Assembly: GCA_036732565.1 (NCBI GenBank)
Contig: DAINCF010000367.1
Location: forward strand, 1 to 7,242
Source of the DNA: JAIVJN01 sp036732565
GTDB taxonomy: Bacteria > Acidobacteriota > Vicinamibacteria > Vicinamibacterales > UBA2999
Length of the DNA stretch: 7,242 bases
Reading direction: 5' to 3'
The notes under the pieces were generated by a model, which saw only the letters and a program-made list of their open reading frames with translations, was not told where the DNA came from and did not search any database. Numbering within the stretch: position 1 is the stretch's first letter; each line of letters begins with the position of its first letter. This document shows positions 1 through 6,012 of the stretch, in pieces. The translations under genes and the position numbers were made by a program.

Positions 1-257
1 CGCGGGCGTGTACTACGCACGCGTTCGGACCGCCGCGTCGCGCAGAGAGCTCGCGACGTAGATTGTCGCAGGGGATTTGCTCGCAGAAGAGCCGGCCGCG
101 GATTGCGTGAGAGCAGTGCGAGTGAGCCCTCAGAGACCTCATTCCGTCGCACGCTTGCTCCACCCGCGCGCGGCTTCGCCGCGCCGCCGGGCGCTCACCA
201 AACGCCTGTCATCCCGCTATCAGGAACTCCCGGCCGACGCGTTCCGGATCTGCGCGA
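1..257. other. Left-edge GC-rich stretch with no supportable gene
   Basis: I see no credible gene here. Plus frame 1 stays open from the left edge to 576, but its translation is Arg/Ala/Pro-rich. It then runs through the inverted repeat at 258-352 and antisense to the ThDP enzyme gene, so I treat it as a by-product of high GC. Two local hairpins are visible. One pairs 36-42 with 52-58 (CGTCGCG/CGCGACG, 9-nt loop). The other pairs 168-174 with 178-184 (GCGCGGC/GCCGCGC, TTC loop). Neither is followed by a T-tract on either strand, so they are not convincing intrinsic terminators. The stretch may be the 3' flank of a gene lying to the left. Confidence 0.5.
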
Positions 258-352
258 GGCAGGCCTAAAGGCCTGCGCTACGTACTGCTCGATCAAAGAA
301 TGGGTCGCAGCTATCCAGCGAATAGTACGTAGCGCAGGCCTTCAGGCCTGCC
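258..352. repeat. REPIN-like nested inverted repeat (two 29-bp arms, 37-bp spacer)
   Basis: The left arm (258-286) and right arm (324-352) are reverse complements at 28 of 29 positions; the only difference is A versus G in the arm's small central loop. Each arm contains its own palindrome: GCAGGCCT followed by AGGCCTGC, around a 2-nt centre, at 259-276 and 335-352. The rest of each arm, GCGCTACGTACT in the left and its complement in the right, faces the spacer 287-323. A palindromic unit paired with an inverted copy across a short spacer is the layout of REP doublets (REPINs/BIMEs). The right arm overlaps the 3' end of the minus-strand ThDP enzyme gene and encodes its last three residues (GQA) and TGA stop. 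Transcribed, it could form a long stem that stabilises the mRNA 3' end or hinders read-through; there is no T-tract. The structure is certain; the family assignment is inferred. Confidence 0.85.
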
Positions 353-1997
353 CACGTTTCATATCTGCAGCTTTCGCGATCGGACGCGGATGGTGGGCCG
401 GATACTCCGCGGGATCGACGAGCGCATCGATGACGACCGGGCCATCGACCTCCAGCGCCTCACGAACGGCGTCCTCGAGTGATGCCATCGTCTCCACCCG
501 CCGCGACCAGACGCCGAATCCCGATGCGACGGTCGAGAAATCGACGCCGCCGTACTTGACGCCGTACGTAGGGTAGCCGCGGTTCTGCTGCGCCACGTCG
601 ATGAGGCTCAGGCCGCTGTCGTTGTAGACGACGGTTACGAAATGCAGGCGCTCGCGCACGCAGGTCTCGAGCTCGGCGAGCGTCATCCCGAAACCGCCGT
701 CGCCGATGGTGCAGAGGATCGGTCGATCCGGGAACTGCAGCCGTGCCGCCATCGCCGCGGGAAACGAATAACTCATCGCCGACAGGCCATTCGACTCGAA
801 GAACGTCAGCGGCTCGTACGCCGTCCACGCCTGGCTGGTGATCGATTTGATCGAGCCAACGTCCGTGGCCAGGATGGTGTCGCGCGGCAACTTCGTGCGG
901 AGCGCGCGCGTCAGCTCGTAAGCTGAGAGACCACGCGGGCGCGTTGCAGGTCGGAGCACGTTGTGCAACCGCTCCTGCAGTAGCGTCACAGTATTGGCGC
1001 TCCATTCGTGTCCAACCGGCGCGCGTTCGGCGATCGCCGCCAGCGTGGTCGAGAGATCGCCCACGGCTTCTGCCCTCGGACGGAACGCGCCAGCGGCGAT
1101 GCTCACCGGACCGATCGACACGAGCGGACACGTCCGATGCCACAGCTTGTCCGACTCGACGGGCTCGAACCCCACGCCCACGAGCAAATCGGAACTCTCC
1201 AGAAACTCGACGATGACGCTGTCGCCGGCGACGCCGGCGCACACGCCCGCAAACAGCGGATGATCCTCGGAGATGATGCCCTTCGCCTTCGGCGTCACGA
1301 ACGTCGGCACGCTCATGCGATCGACGAATGCCCGAACGGCGGGCGTCTCGGTTCGCGGATTCACATCCAGGCCCACGATCACCACCGGGCGTCGGGCCGC
1401 GGACAGCGCTGACGCGACGTGCTCGATGTCGGCGGGTGGTGCGGGAAGCGTGGCGTGAACGGGCTCACTGCCCGGCGTCACAGCCGGTTGGTGCTCGGTC
1501 GTGCGCCCGATGTCGCTCGGCACCGCGATGTGCACCGGACCCATGCGCAAGGTCGTCGATATCTGAAGCGCTCGATGCACCTTGGCCTCGGTATCGTGGC
1601 CATCGAGTAGCACCGTGTGTTTGGTGAAGGGCCGATACACCGCGTTCAAATCGAGCTGCTGGTGCGTTGCGTACGGCTCGGCGTTGCTGGCGAGCGACGC
1701 GGTGATGGCGACGAGCGGCGATCGATCGAGGTAGGCGTTGGCGACGCCGAGCGTCATGTTCACGGCGCCTGGTCCCAGTGTCGACACGCAGACTCCGGGG
1801 CGGCGTGAGATCTGCCCGGTGACGTCGGCCATGAACGCCGCCGTGGCCTCGTGCCGAGTCAGGATGAACCGGATGCCGACTTGCCGAGCGGCTTCGATGA
1901 AATCGAGGATCTCGCCGCCGGGCAAGCCGAACATCACCTCGACGCCGGCCGAACGCAGCGTACGGGCGAGAACCTGTGCGCAAGTCTCCGCGCTCAT
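342..1997 (-). CDS. Thiamine-diphosphate-dependent enzyme, acetolactate synthase-like
   Basis: This 551-residue protein is full length for the family and has the three-domain ThDP enzyme architecture. The N-terminal PYR domain (about 1-165) carries GLPGGEI at 24-30 and the catalytic Glu50 in TRHEATAAF. The central domain (about 190-325) has the RRPVVIVGLDV strand typical of TPP_enzyme_M. The C-terminal PP domain (about 355-535) has the metal and diphosphate motif GDGGF at 432-436 with Asn459 in YNDSG. Proteins of this type decarboxylate 2-oxoacids such as pyruvate in the cytoplasm. The substrate cannot be fixed from sequence: no regulatory small subunit (ilvN) or other branched-chain gene is adjacent, so calling it IlvB would be over-reach. 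It could be another 2-oxoacid decarboxylase or carboligase. The start at 1997 fits the family N-terminus, but no Shine-Dalgarno is visible before it. It is transcribed divergently from the Fic gene. The stop codon and last codons lie inside the inverted repeat at 258-352. Confidence 0.85.
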   Translation of the reverse strand: MSAETCAQVLARTLRSAGVEVMFGLPGGEILDFIEAARQVGIRFILTRHEATAAFMADVTGQISRRPGVCVSTLGPGAVNMTLGVANAYLDRSPLVAITASLASNAEPYATHQQLDLNAVYRPFTKHTVLLDGHDTEAKVHRALQISTTLRMGPVHIAVPSDIGRTTEHQPAVTPGSEPVHATLPAPPADIEHVASALSAARRPVVIVGLDVNPRTETPAVRAFVDRMSVPTFVTPKAKGIISEDHPLFAGVCAGVAGDSVIVEFLESSDLLVGVGFEPVESDKLWHRTCPLVSIGPVSIAAGAFRPRAEAVGDLSTTLAAIAERAPVGHEWSANTVTLLQERLHNVLRPATRPRGLSAYELTRALRTKLPRDTILATDVGSIKSITSQAWTAYEPLTFFESNGLSAMSYSFPAAMAARLQFPDRPILCTIGDGGFGMTLAELETCVRERLHFVTVVYNDSGLSLIDVAQQNRGYPTYGVKYGGVDFSTVASGFGVWSRRVETMASLEDAVREALEVDGPVVIDALVDPAEYPAHHPRPIAKAADMKRGQA

Positions 1998-2153
1998 GGG
2001 CGCCGATGTTACCGCATCGAATCACTCGCGCTGGCATCGACCGCCACTGTCATCAAAGCGGACATTTATCCGGACATTCATCCGGACATCCATGAGTCAA
2101 GACTAAGGTTAAACTGTTGCTAAATAGGTGTTTGTTGGTGAATTCTGTAGGAC
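1998..2153. promoter_or_regulatory. Divergent intergenic control region between ThDP enzyme and Fic genes
   Basis: Both flanking genes are read away from this 156-bp gap, so it must hold both promoters. The part from about 2097 to 2150 is clearly richer in A/T than anything else in the window and contains runs such as GGTTAAACTG and GCTAAATAGG. These are plausible -10 material for the Fic gene, but no convincing -35/-10 pair can be fixed. On the minus strand TTGACT (2095-2100) resembles a -35 box but has no good -10 at standard spacing. Three 12-bp repeats (2059-2094) lie beside this AT-rich part. No strong ribosome binding site is seen for either gene: AGGA at 2149-2152 is too close to the Fic ATG at 2154. 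Confidence 0.5.
2059..2094 (+). repeat. Three tandem 12-bp repeats, probable operator
   Basis: The units CGGACATTTATC (2059-2070), CGGACATTCATC (2071-2082) and CGGACATCCATG (2083-2094) follow one another without gaps. The CGGACAT core is identical in all three; the tail varies at the positions after it. The junctions create ATCCGGA, a near-palindrome at the centre of each contact. A period of 12 bp, near one helical turn, would present each core on roughly the same DNA face. This layout suits cooperative binding by a repressor. The Fic protein encoded next door has a C-terminal winged-helix-like domain, so autoregulation is a reasonable inference. The repeats are certain; the operator role is not proven. 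Confidence 0.75.
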
Positions 2154-2172
2154 ATGGAAGCGGACATTTTGG
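2149..2172 (+). repeat. Second pair of GGACAT 12-mers over the Fic start codon
   Basis: AGGACATGGAAG (2149-2160) and CGGACATTTTGG (2161-2172) repeat the GGACAT core with the same 12-bp period as the upstream cluster. The first unit contains the Fic ATG (2154-2156). In addition, AAGCGGACATTT occurs identically at 2056-2067 and 2158-2169. If the upstream cluster is an operator, this pair could be a second site that blocks transcription start or translation initiation. Part of the match may simply be coding sequence (residues ADI). Confidence 0.5.
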
Positions 2173-3377
2173 CGGCGATCGACCGCGGCGAACCGACATC
2201 GGCAATGGAACCGCTGCTCTTGGCGGAGGGCTCACGTCATGGCGCGCCGCTGAATGATCTTGCGGTCGAGCTGGCAGGAGCATCGGCGGGACTCCGCCGC
2301 AGCCTCCCCGCGGCTGTCGTCAAGGCTCTTGCGGACCTCGTCCGCGCCATGAACTGCTACTACTCGAACCTGATCGAAGGTCACTCCACGCATCCCGTCG
2401 ATATCGAGCGGGCGATGAACAACGATTACAGCTCGGACCTAGGCAAGCGTAATCTGCAGGTCGAAGCTAGGGCGCATGTCGCGGTTCAGCAGTGGATTGA
2501 TGAAGGCGGCGTCAGGGACCGGGTCGTGACGGCCGACGCGATTTGCGAGATCCACCGCCGGTTTGGCGAGCTACTCCCCGATGTCTTGCTAACGGTGTCA
2601 GATCCGGAGTCTGGAAGAACCACCACCGTTGTACCAGGTGAGCTACGCACGGACGATGTGAAAGTCGGTAGCCATGTTGCGATTAGCCCGGGCGCGGTGC
2701 CGAGATTCATGAGGCGATTCGAAGAAGTCTATCGCCCGCTTGGCCGCTCTCAAACCATTGTCGCAGCGGCAGCGATGCATCACCGCTTGTTGTGGATTCA
2801 TCCGTTCGTCGACGGCAACGGCCGTGTGGCGCGGCTGATGTCTCATGCGGTCTTGCTCGAAGCGCTCGACACCGGGGGGCTCTGGTCGGTGGCGCGCGGT
2901 CTGGCGCGGTCCGTGAGCGCCTACAAGGCGCACCTCGCCAATTGCGACATGCCACGCCGAAACGATCTCGATGGCAGGGGCTTGCTCAGCGAGGAAGCCC
3001 TCGCGGAATTCACGCGATTCTTTCTCGACACATGTCTCGATCAAGTGCGCTTCATGGAAGAACTCATGCAGCCGAACCGACTGCGGGAGAGGATTTTGCG
3101 CTGGACGGACGAGGAAGTCCACGCTGGCGCGTTGCCTACGAAGGCTGATCACATTCTGGAAGCCGCCTTGTTCCGCGGCGAGCTGCCGCGAGGCGACGTG
3201 GCTGCACTGCTCGGGACCACTGATCGTCAAGCCCGCCGAATCGTCTCGGCACTGCTCGATCGCGACGTGCTCGTCTCAGAGGGCACGCGGGCGCCGCTGC
3301 ATCTGGCCTTCCCAGCGTCGCTTGCGGCGCGTTGGATGCCCGGACTGTTTCCTGAGCAGACCGGGCGCGAGCGCTAG
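2154..3377 (+). CDS. Fic domain protein (class II-type) with C-terminal winged-helix-like domain
   Basis: The 407-residue product is a Fic-family protein. Most such enzymes transfer AMP from ATP to a hydroxyl side chain of a target protein in the cytoplasm; some also remove it. The catalytic motif HPFVDGNGR is at 216-224 with His216 and all consensus residues present, so it should be active. The autoinhibitory motif SNLIEG is at 71-76, with Glu75 as the expected ATP-blocking residue. Its position N-terminal to the Fic core defines the class II arrangement. A Fic_N-like segment covers about 35-95. The likely target-docking flap precedes the catalytic helix around 158-180. Residues about 330-390 look like a winged helix-turn-helix (LPRGDVAALLGTTDRQARRI as its core), suggesting DNA binding. 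The ATG at 2154 is the first possible start because an in-frame TAG lies just upstream at 2148; M18 is an alternative. No antitoxin-like small gene adjoins it. It stands alone as a transcription unit, converging on the redox operon. The target is unknown. Confidence 0.9.
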   Translation: MEADILAAIDRGEPTSAMEPLLLAEGSRHGAPLNDLAVELAGASAGLRRSLPAAVVKALADLVRAMNCYYSNLIEGHSTHPVDIERAMNNDYSSDLGKRNLQVEARAHVAVQQWIDEGGVRDRVVTADAICEIHRRFGELLPDVLLTVSDPESGRTTTVVPGELRTDDVKVGSHVAISPGAVPRFMRRFEEVYRPLGRSQTIVAAAAMHHRLLWIHPFVDGNGRVARLMSHAVLLEALDTGGLWSVARGLARSVSAYKAHLANCDMPRRNDLDGRGLLSEEALAEFTRFFLDTCLDQVRFMEELMQPNRLRERILRWTDEEVHAGALPTKADHILEAALFRGELPRGDVAALLGTTDRQARRIVSALLDRDVLVSEGTRAPLHLAFPASLAARWMPGLFPEQTGRER

Positions 3378-3382
3378 ACTTC

Positions 3383-3404
3383 TCGAATCGGATTCGACGA
3401 TCGT
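3383..3404. terminator. Palindromes in the convergent gap, weak terminator candidate
   Basis: Only 28 bp separate the stop of the Fic gene from the stop of the DUF3341 gene. This gap holds a perfect inverted repeat, TCGAATC (3383-3389) and GATTCGA (3391-3397), followed by the palindrome ACGATCGT (3397-3404). A hairpin here would be short (6 bp, 3-nt loop) and of modest GC, and neither strand shows a T-run after it. It could slow polymerase from both sides, but evidence for true intrinsic termination is weak. Confidence 0.3.
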
Positions 3405-3405
3405 G

Positions 3406-3927
3406 TCAGTCTGCTGGTTGCTTGACGCGACCGCCGAGCGAAGCCAGCACATCCGCCGTGCGCGCCTGATCACTGGCGTCTCCGACGCCCACGAGGATGT
3501 ACCCGTCGGAGATCTCGGGATCGTAGAAGCGGGGGCGGCGTCGACTCGGTCCCAGCGCTGTGATGAACAAGGTCACCACGGTCGCGAGAATCGCGCCCAG
3601 CATCGTCATCTCGAACATGATGATCAGGTTCGGCCACCAGCCGACGATGGGCATCGCGGACGTGACAATGGGCCAGGCGTTTTGCGCGACGATGAGCAGC
3701 GTCGTCGCCGCGGCCAGGCCAATGGCTCCGCCCGCCACGGCGATCCAGGGCATCCACGTTGCCGAGTGGCGGTGGCTGAACTCGTAGTCCTCGAATGGCT
3801 CCGATGACATCACCGCGATGTCCTGCTCGGCGACGCCGGCATTGCGGAGACCGTCGACCGCACGCTGAGCCGCGTCCGGATCGGCGAACAGCGCGTAGAC
3901 CGCGCGCGCATCCCGTGATGGGCTCAT
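3406..3927 (-). CDS. DUF3341 (ActD-type) membrane subunit
   Basis: The 173-residue protein matches the DUF3341/ActD family, a membrane subunit of alternative complex III and related NrfD-containing quinone oxidoreductases. The N-terminal soluble part (1-57) starts with YALFADPDAAQRAVDGLR, a ferredoxin-like fold as usual for the family. Two transmembrane helices follow at about 59-82 and 98-125. They flank the family signature region PIVGWWPNLIIMFEMTML (93-110), where PIxxWP and FExTxL are the conserved core. The C-terminal part returns to a soluble strand (GYILVGVGD). The frame stays open 85 codons further upstream, but that part is a shadow of the NrfD gene. The start chosen at 3927 overlaps the NrfD stop by ATGA and has a strong Shine-Dalgarno. 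It is the last gene of the operon; no ActE/ActF-like gene follows. Confidence 0.85.
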   Translation of the reverse strand: MSPSRDARAVYALFADPDAAQRAVDGLRNAGVAEQDIAVMSSEPFEDYEFSHRHSATWMPWIAVAGGAIGLAAATTLLIVAQNAWPIVTSAMPIVGWWPNLIIMFEMTMLGAILATVVTLFITALGPSRRRPRFYDPEISDGYILVGVGDASDQARTADVLASLGGRVKQPAD

Positions 3928-5279
3928 AGCGTCCCCTCCGTCAGCGCCCGCTCGGTGGTCACCTGGGGCGCGCGTGCCGGCTCGGGATGCTCGCCCGCCT
4001 TGAGCTCCCAGATCGCGATCACCGGGATGAACTTCGCGAACAGGGTGTAGAGCAGGGCCATCGCCGCGAACGTCGAGACCGTGATCATGATCTCGATCGG
4101 TTGCGGCTGATACGTACCCCATGCGTAGGGGAGCGCCTTGTTGGCGAGCGACGGGACGATGATGAGAAACCGCTCGAGCCACATGCCCACGAGCACGCCC
4201 ATCGACGCGATGACGCAGCCGGTGATGGTGCGGAAGCGGCGAATCGAGAGCAGCGTGAACGGAATGACGAAGTTACAGACGACCATCGTCCAGTAGAGCG
4301 GCGCGTAGCGGCCCCGCTGCGTCGCCCAGAACGCCGACATCTCCTCCGGGTTGTTGCCATACCAGACCGTGAGCCGCTCGGAGAAGACGAAATAGCTCCA
4401 GAGCAGGCTCATGAGCAGCAGCAGCTTGCCGAGATTCTGGAAATGGAGCGGGTGGAGGTAGGCCTCGAGGTGAAGGGAGCGTCGAAGGATCGCCATCGCG
4501 ATGATCAGCGCGGCGATGCCGCTGAAGATGGCGCCGGCGACGAAATAGGGACCGAAGATCGTCGAGTGCCACATCGGCACGACAGCCATCGAGAAGTCGA
4601 ACGAGACGATGGTGTGCACGGACACGGCCACCGGCAGGATGGCAATCGCCATGATCGCCATGGCCGATTCGAGCCGGTGCCACTGCTTGGGTGTCCCCTG
4701 CCAGCCGAGCGCGAGCCATCCGTATATCCGGCGGCGCCATCCCGTCGACTTGTCGCGAATCAGCGCGAAGTCCGGAATCATCGGGAGCAACAGGAACAAC
4801 GTGCTGCCGAGCAGGTAGGTGTTGATCGCGAAGAAGTCCCAGACGAGCGGCGAGCGGAAGTTGGGCCAGATCAGGCGCTCGCTTGGATACGGCACCAGCC
4901 AGAAGAACAGCCACGGCCGCCCGAGATGGATGATCGGGAACATCGCGCCGATCATCAGCGCGAAGACGGTGATCGCCTCCGCCGAGCGCGTGACCGGCCG
5001 CCGCCAACGGGCGTTGACCAGCCGCAGGATGGCGGAGATCAACGTGCCGGCGTGGCTGATGCCGATCCAGAACACGAAGTTGGTGACGTAGAAGCCCCAG
5101 AAGACGGGCCACCGAATCCCCGTCACGCCGTAACCCTGAGAGGCCTGCGTGATCCAGGCGACCCCGCCCGTCAGGACGATGCCGCCGAGCACCGCCACCA
5201 AGAGGTAGAAGCGCCACGACGTTCGCAGCAGCGGCCGAAGCAGGCCGTCGTCGATGGCCTGGTGCACGTCGCGGGTCAT
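3924..5279 (-). CDS. NrfD/PsrC/ActC-family membrane subunit
   Basis: The 451-residue integral membrane protein belongs to the NrfD/PsrC superfamily, which exchanges electrons between the quinone pool and a periplasmic iron-sulfur subunit. I count about ten hydrophobic helices (roughly 24-44, 58-88, 101-120, 146-170, 205-228, 240-265, 283-300, 328-347, 352-376, 398-422). That number suits ActC/PsrC-type members better than shorter NrfD forms. Family marks include HAGTLISAIL (76-85), HLGRPW (118-123), VHTIVSFDF (221-229) and WHSTIFGPYFVAGAIFSG (237-254). The start at 5279 is chosen because its ATGA overlaps the stop of the ferredoxin gene and the hydrophilic N-terminus (MTRDVHQAIDDGLL) fits the family. 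The open frame upstream to 5765 is a shadow of the ferredoxin gene. The GAGGT directly before ATG is too close for a good Shine-Dalgarno, so translation is probably coupled. It lies between its expected partners, the Fe-S and DUF3341 subunits. Confidence 0.9.
   Translation of the reverse strand: MTRDVHQAIDDGLLRPLLRTSWRFYLLVAVLGGIVLTGGVAWITQASQGYGVTGIRWPVFWGFYVTNFVFWIGISHAGTLISAILRLVNARWRRPVTRSAEAITVFALMIGAMFPIIHLGRPWLFFWLVPYPSERLIWPNFRSPLVWDFFAINTYLLGSTLFLLLPMIPDFALIRDKSTGWRRRIYGWLALGWQGTPKQWHRLESAMAIMAIAILPVAVSVHTIVSFDFSMAVVPMWHSTIFGPYFVAGAIFSGIAALIIAMAILRRSLHLEAYLHPLHFQNLGKLLLLMSLLWSYFVFSERLTVWYGNNPEEMSAFWATQRGRYAPLYWTMVVCNFVIPFTLLSIRRFRTITGCVIASMGVLVGMWLERFLIIVPSLANKALPYAWGTYQPQPIEIMITVSTFAAMALLYTLFAKFIPVIAIWELKAGEHPEPARAPQVTTERALTEGTL
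3935..3939 (-). promoter_or_regulatory. Shine-Dalgarno GGAGG of the DUF3341 gene
   Basis: On the minus strand GGAGG (within GGAGGGGA) stands 7 nt before the ATG at 3927. It decides the start of the DUF3341 gene against the 85 codons of open frame upstream, and it lies inside the last codons of the NrfD gene. Confidence 0.75.
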
Positions 5280-6010
5280 ACCTCGGTCTGCCTGGACAGA
5301 TACGTGACTTTCGGCTGAGTGCCGAGGTCTTCGAGCAGCTTCGAGCCGCGTGGGGAGCGAGACAATCGCGCGGCACGGCTCTCGGGATCGTTGAGATCGC
5401 CGAAGATGATCGCGTTCGCCGGGCACGCCTGCGCGCAGGCCGGCGTGATGTCGCCGTCCTGCAGCGTGCGCTCCTCGGCCTTGGCCTGCCGCTTCGCGCC
5501 CGTGATCCGCTGCACGCAGAACGTGCACTTCTCCATGACGCCAACCTCGCGGACCGAGACGTCGGGATTCAGTTGCAGGTGCAGCGGCTTGTCCCAGCGC
5601 GGGTTGAAGAACTCGAAGAAGCGGACCGTGTACGGACAGGCGTTCGCGCAGTAGCGGGTCCCGATGCAGCGGTTGTAGACCTGCGCGTTCAACCCTTCTG
5701 CCGTCTGATGGCTGGCATAGGTCGGGCAGACCGACTCGCAGGGAGCGGCGTCGCAGTGCTGGCACATCACCGGCCGGAATTTCAGTCGGGCGTCTGGGAA
5801 CTCACCTTCCCAATAGCGCTCGACGCGCAGCCAATGCATGGCGCGTCCGCGCGCCGCCTGGTCGGGGCCGACCGTGGGAATGTTGTTTTCGGCGTGACAG
5901 GCGGTGACGCAGGCGGCACAGCCGGTGCAGCGATCGAGATCCACCACCATGCCCCAGCGAGGCGTGCGAGGCGTCCCCTCATGACGATCAGGTTGAGCTT
6001 GTGTGTCCAT
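5276..6010 (-). CDS. Four-cluster ferredoxin subunit (PsrB/NrfC/ActB Fe-S type)
   Basis: The 244-residue protein is the electron-transfer subunit that links the molybdopterin-type subunit to the NrfD membrane protein. Its cysteines fall in the usual blocks: C28-C31-C34-C38 (RCTGCAACVTAC), C83-C86-C91-C95 (CQHCDAAPCESVC), C115-C121-C125 (CIGTRYCANAC) and C162-C165 with C192-C196 (CTFC and CAQAC). The third block has Thr118 where a four-cysteine block would have Cys. This fits one [3Fe-4S] among three [4Fe-4S] clusters, as known for alternative complex III. There is no signal peptide; in such complexes the protein is usually exported by Tat together with its partner, which is inferred here. The start at 6010 lies 2 bp after the TAG of the upstream gene. 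No separate Shine-Dalgarno is visible, so translational coupling is likely. The stop overlaps the NrfD start by ATGA. Confidence 0.92.
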   Translation of the reverse strand: MDTQAQPDRHEGTPRTPRWGMVVDLDRCTGCAACVTACHAENNIPTVGPDQAARGRAMHWLRVERYWEGEFPDARLKFRPVMCQHCDAAPCESVCPTYASHQTAEGLNAQVYNRCIGTRYCANACPYTVRFFEFFNPRWDKPLHLQLNPDVSVREVGVMEKCTFCVQRITGAKRQAKAEERTLQDGDITPACAQACPANAIIFGDLNDPESRAARLSRSPRGSKLLEDLGTQPKVTYLSRQTEV

Positions 6011-6012
6011 GG

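Noticed and set aside
258..352. Two-arm repeat as a CRISPR array
   Set aside because: There are only two copies, in inverted and not direct orientation, with one spacer and no cas gene nearby.
1..576. Open plus-strand frame (ATG-like start at 103) running to 576
   Set aside because: It is Arg/Ala/Pro-rich, crosses the inverted repeat at 258-352 and then lies antisense to the well-supported ThDP enzyme gene; no ribosome binding site or domain.
2053..2283. 76-codon minus-strand frame over the divergent spacer
   Set aside because: Its CPDECPDKCPL tail comes only from translating the tandem 12-bp repeats; it overlaps the Fic start antisense and has no support.
3928..4182. N-terminal extension of the DUF3341 reading frame
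   Set aside because: It overlaps the NrfD gene out of frame; the Shine-Dalgarno at 3935-3939 and ATGA overlap set the start at 3927.
3987..5318. 443-codon plus-strand open frame opposite the NrfD gene
   Set aside because: The translation is dominated by Arg, Asp, Glu and His with no domain; this is typical of the antisense of a hydrophobic high-GC gene.
4273..5544. 423-codon minus-strand open frame overlapping NrfD and ferredoxin genes
   Set aside because: It is out of frame with both genes and its product is Arg/Ala-rich low complexity; a shadow frame.
5280..5765. N-terminal extension of the NrfD reading frame
   Set aside because: The extra 162 codons translate the ferredoxin gene in the wrong frame; the ATGA overlap at 5276-5279 and the family N-terminus set the start at 5279.
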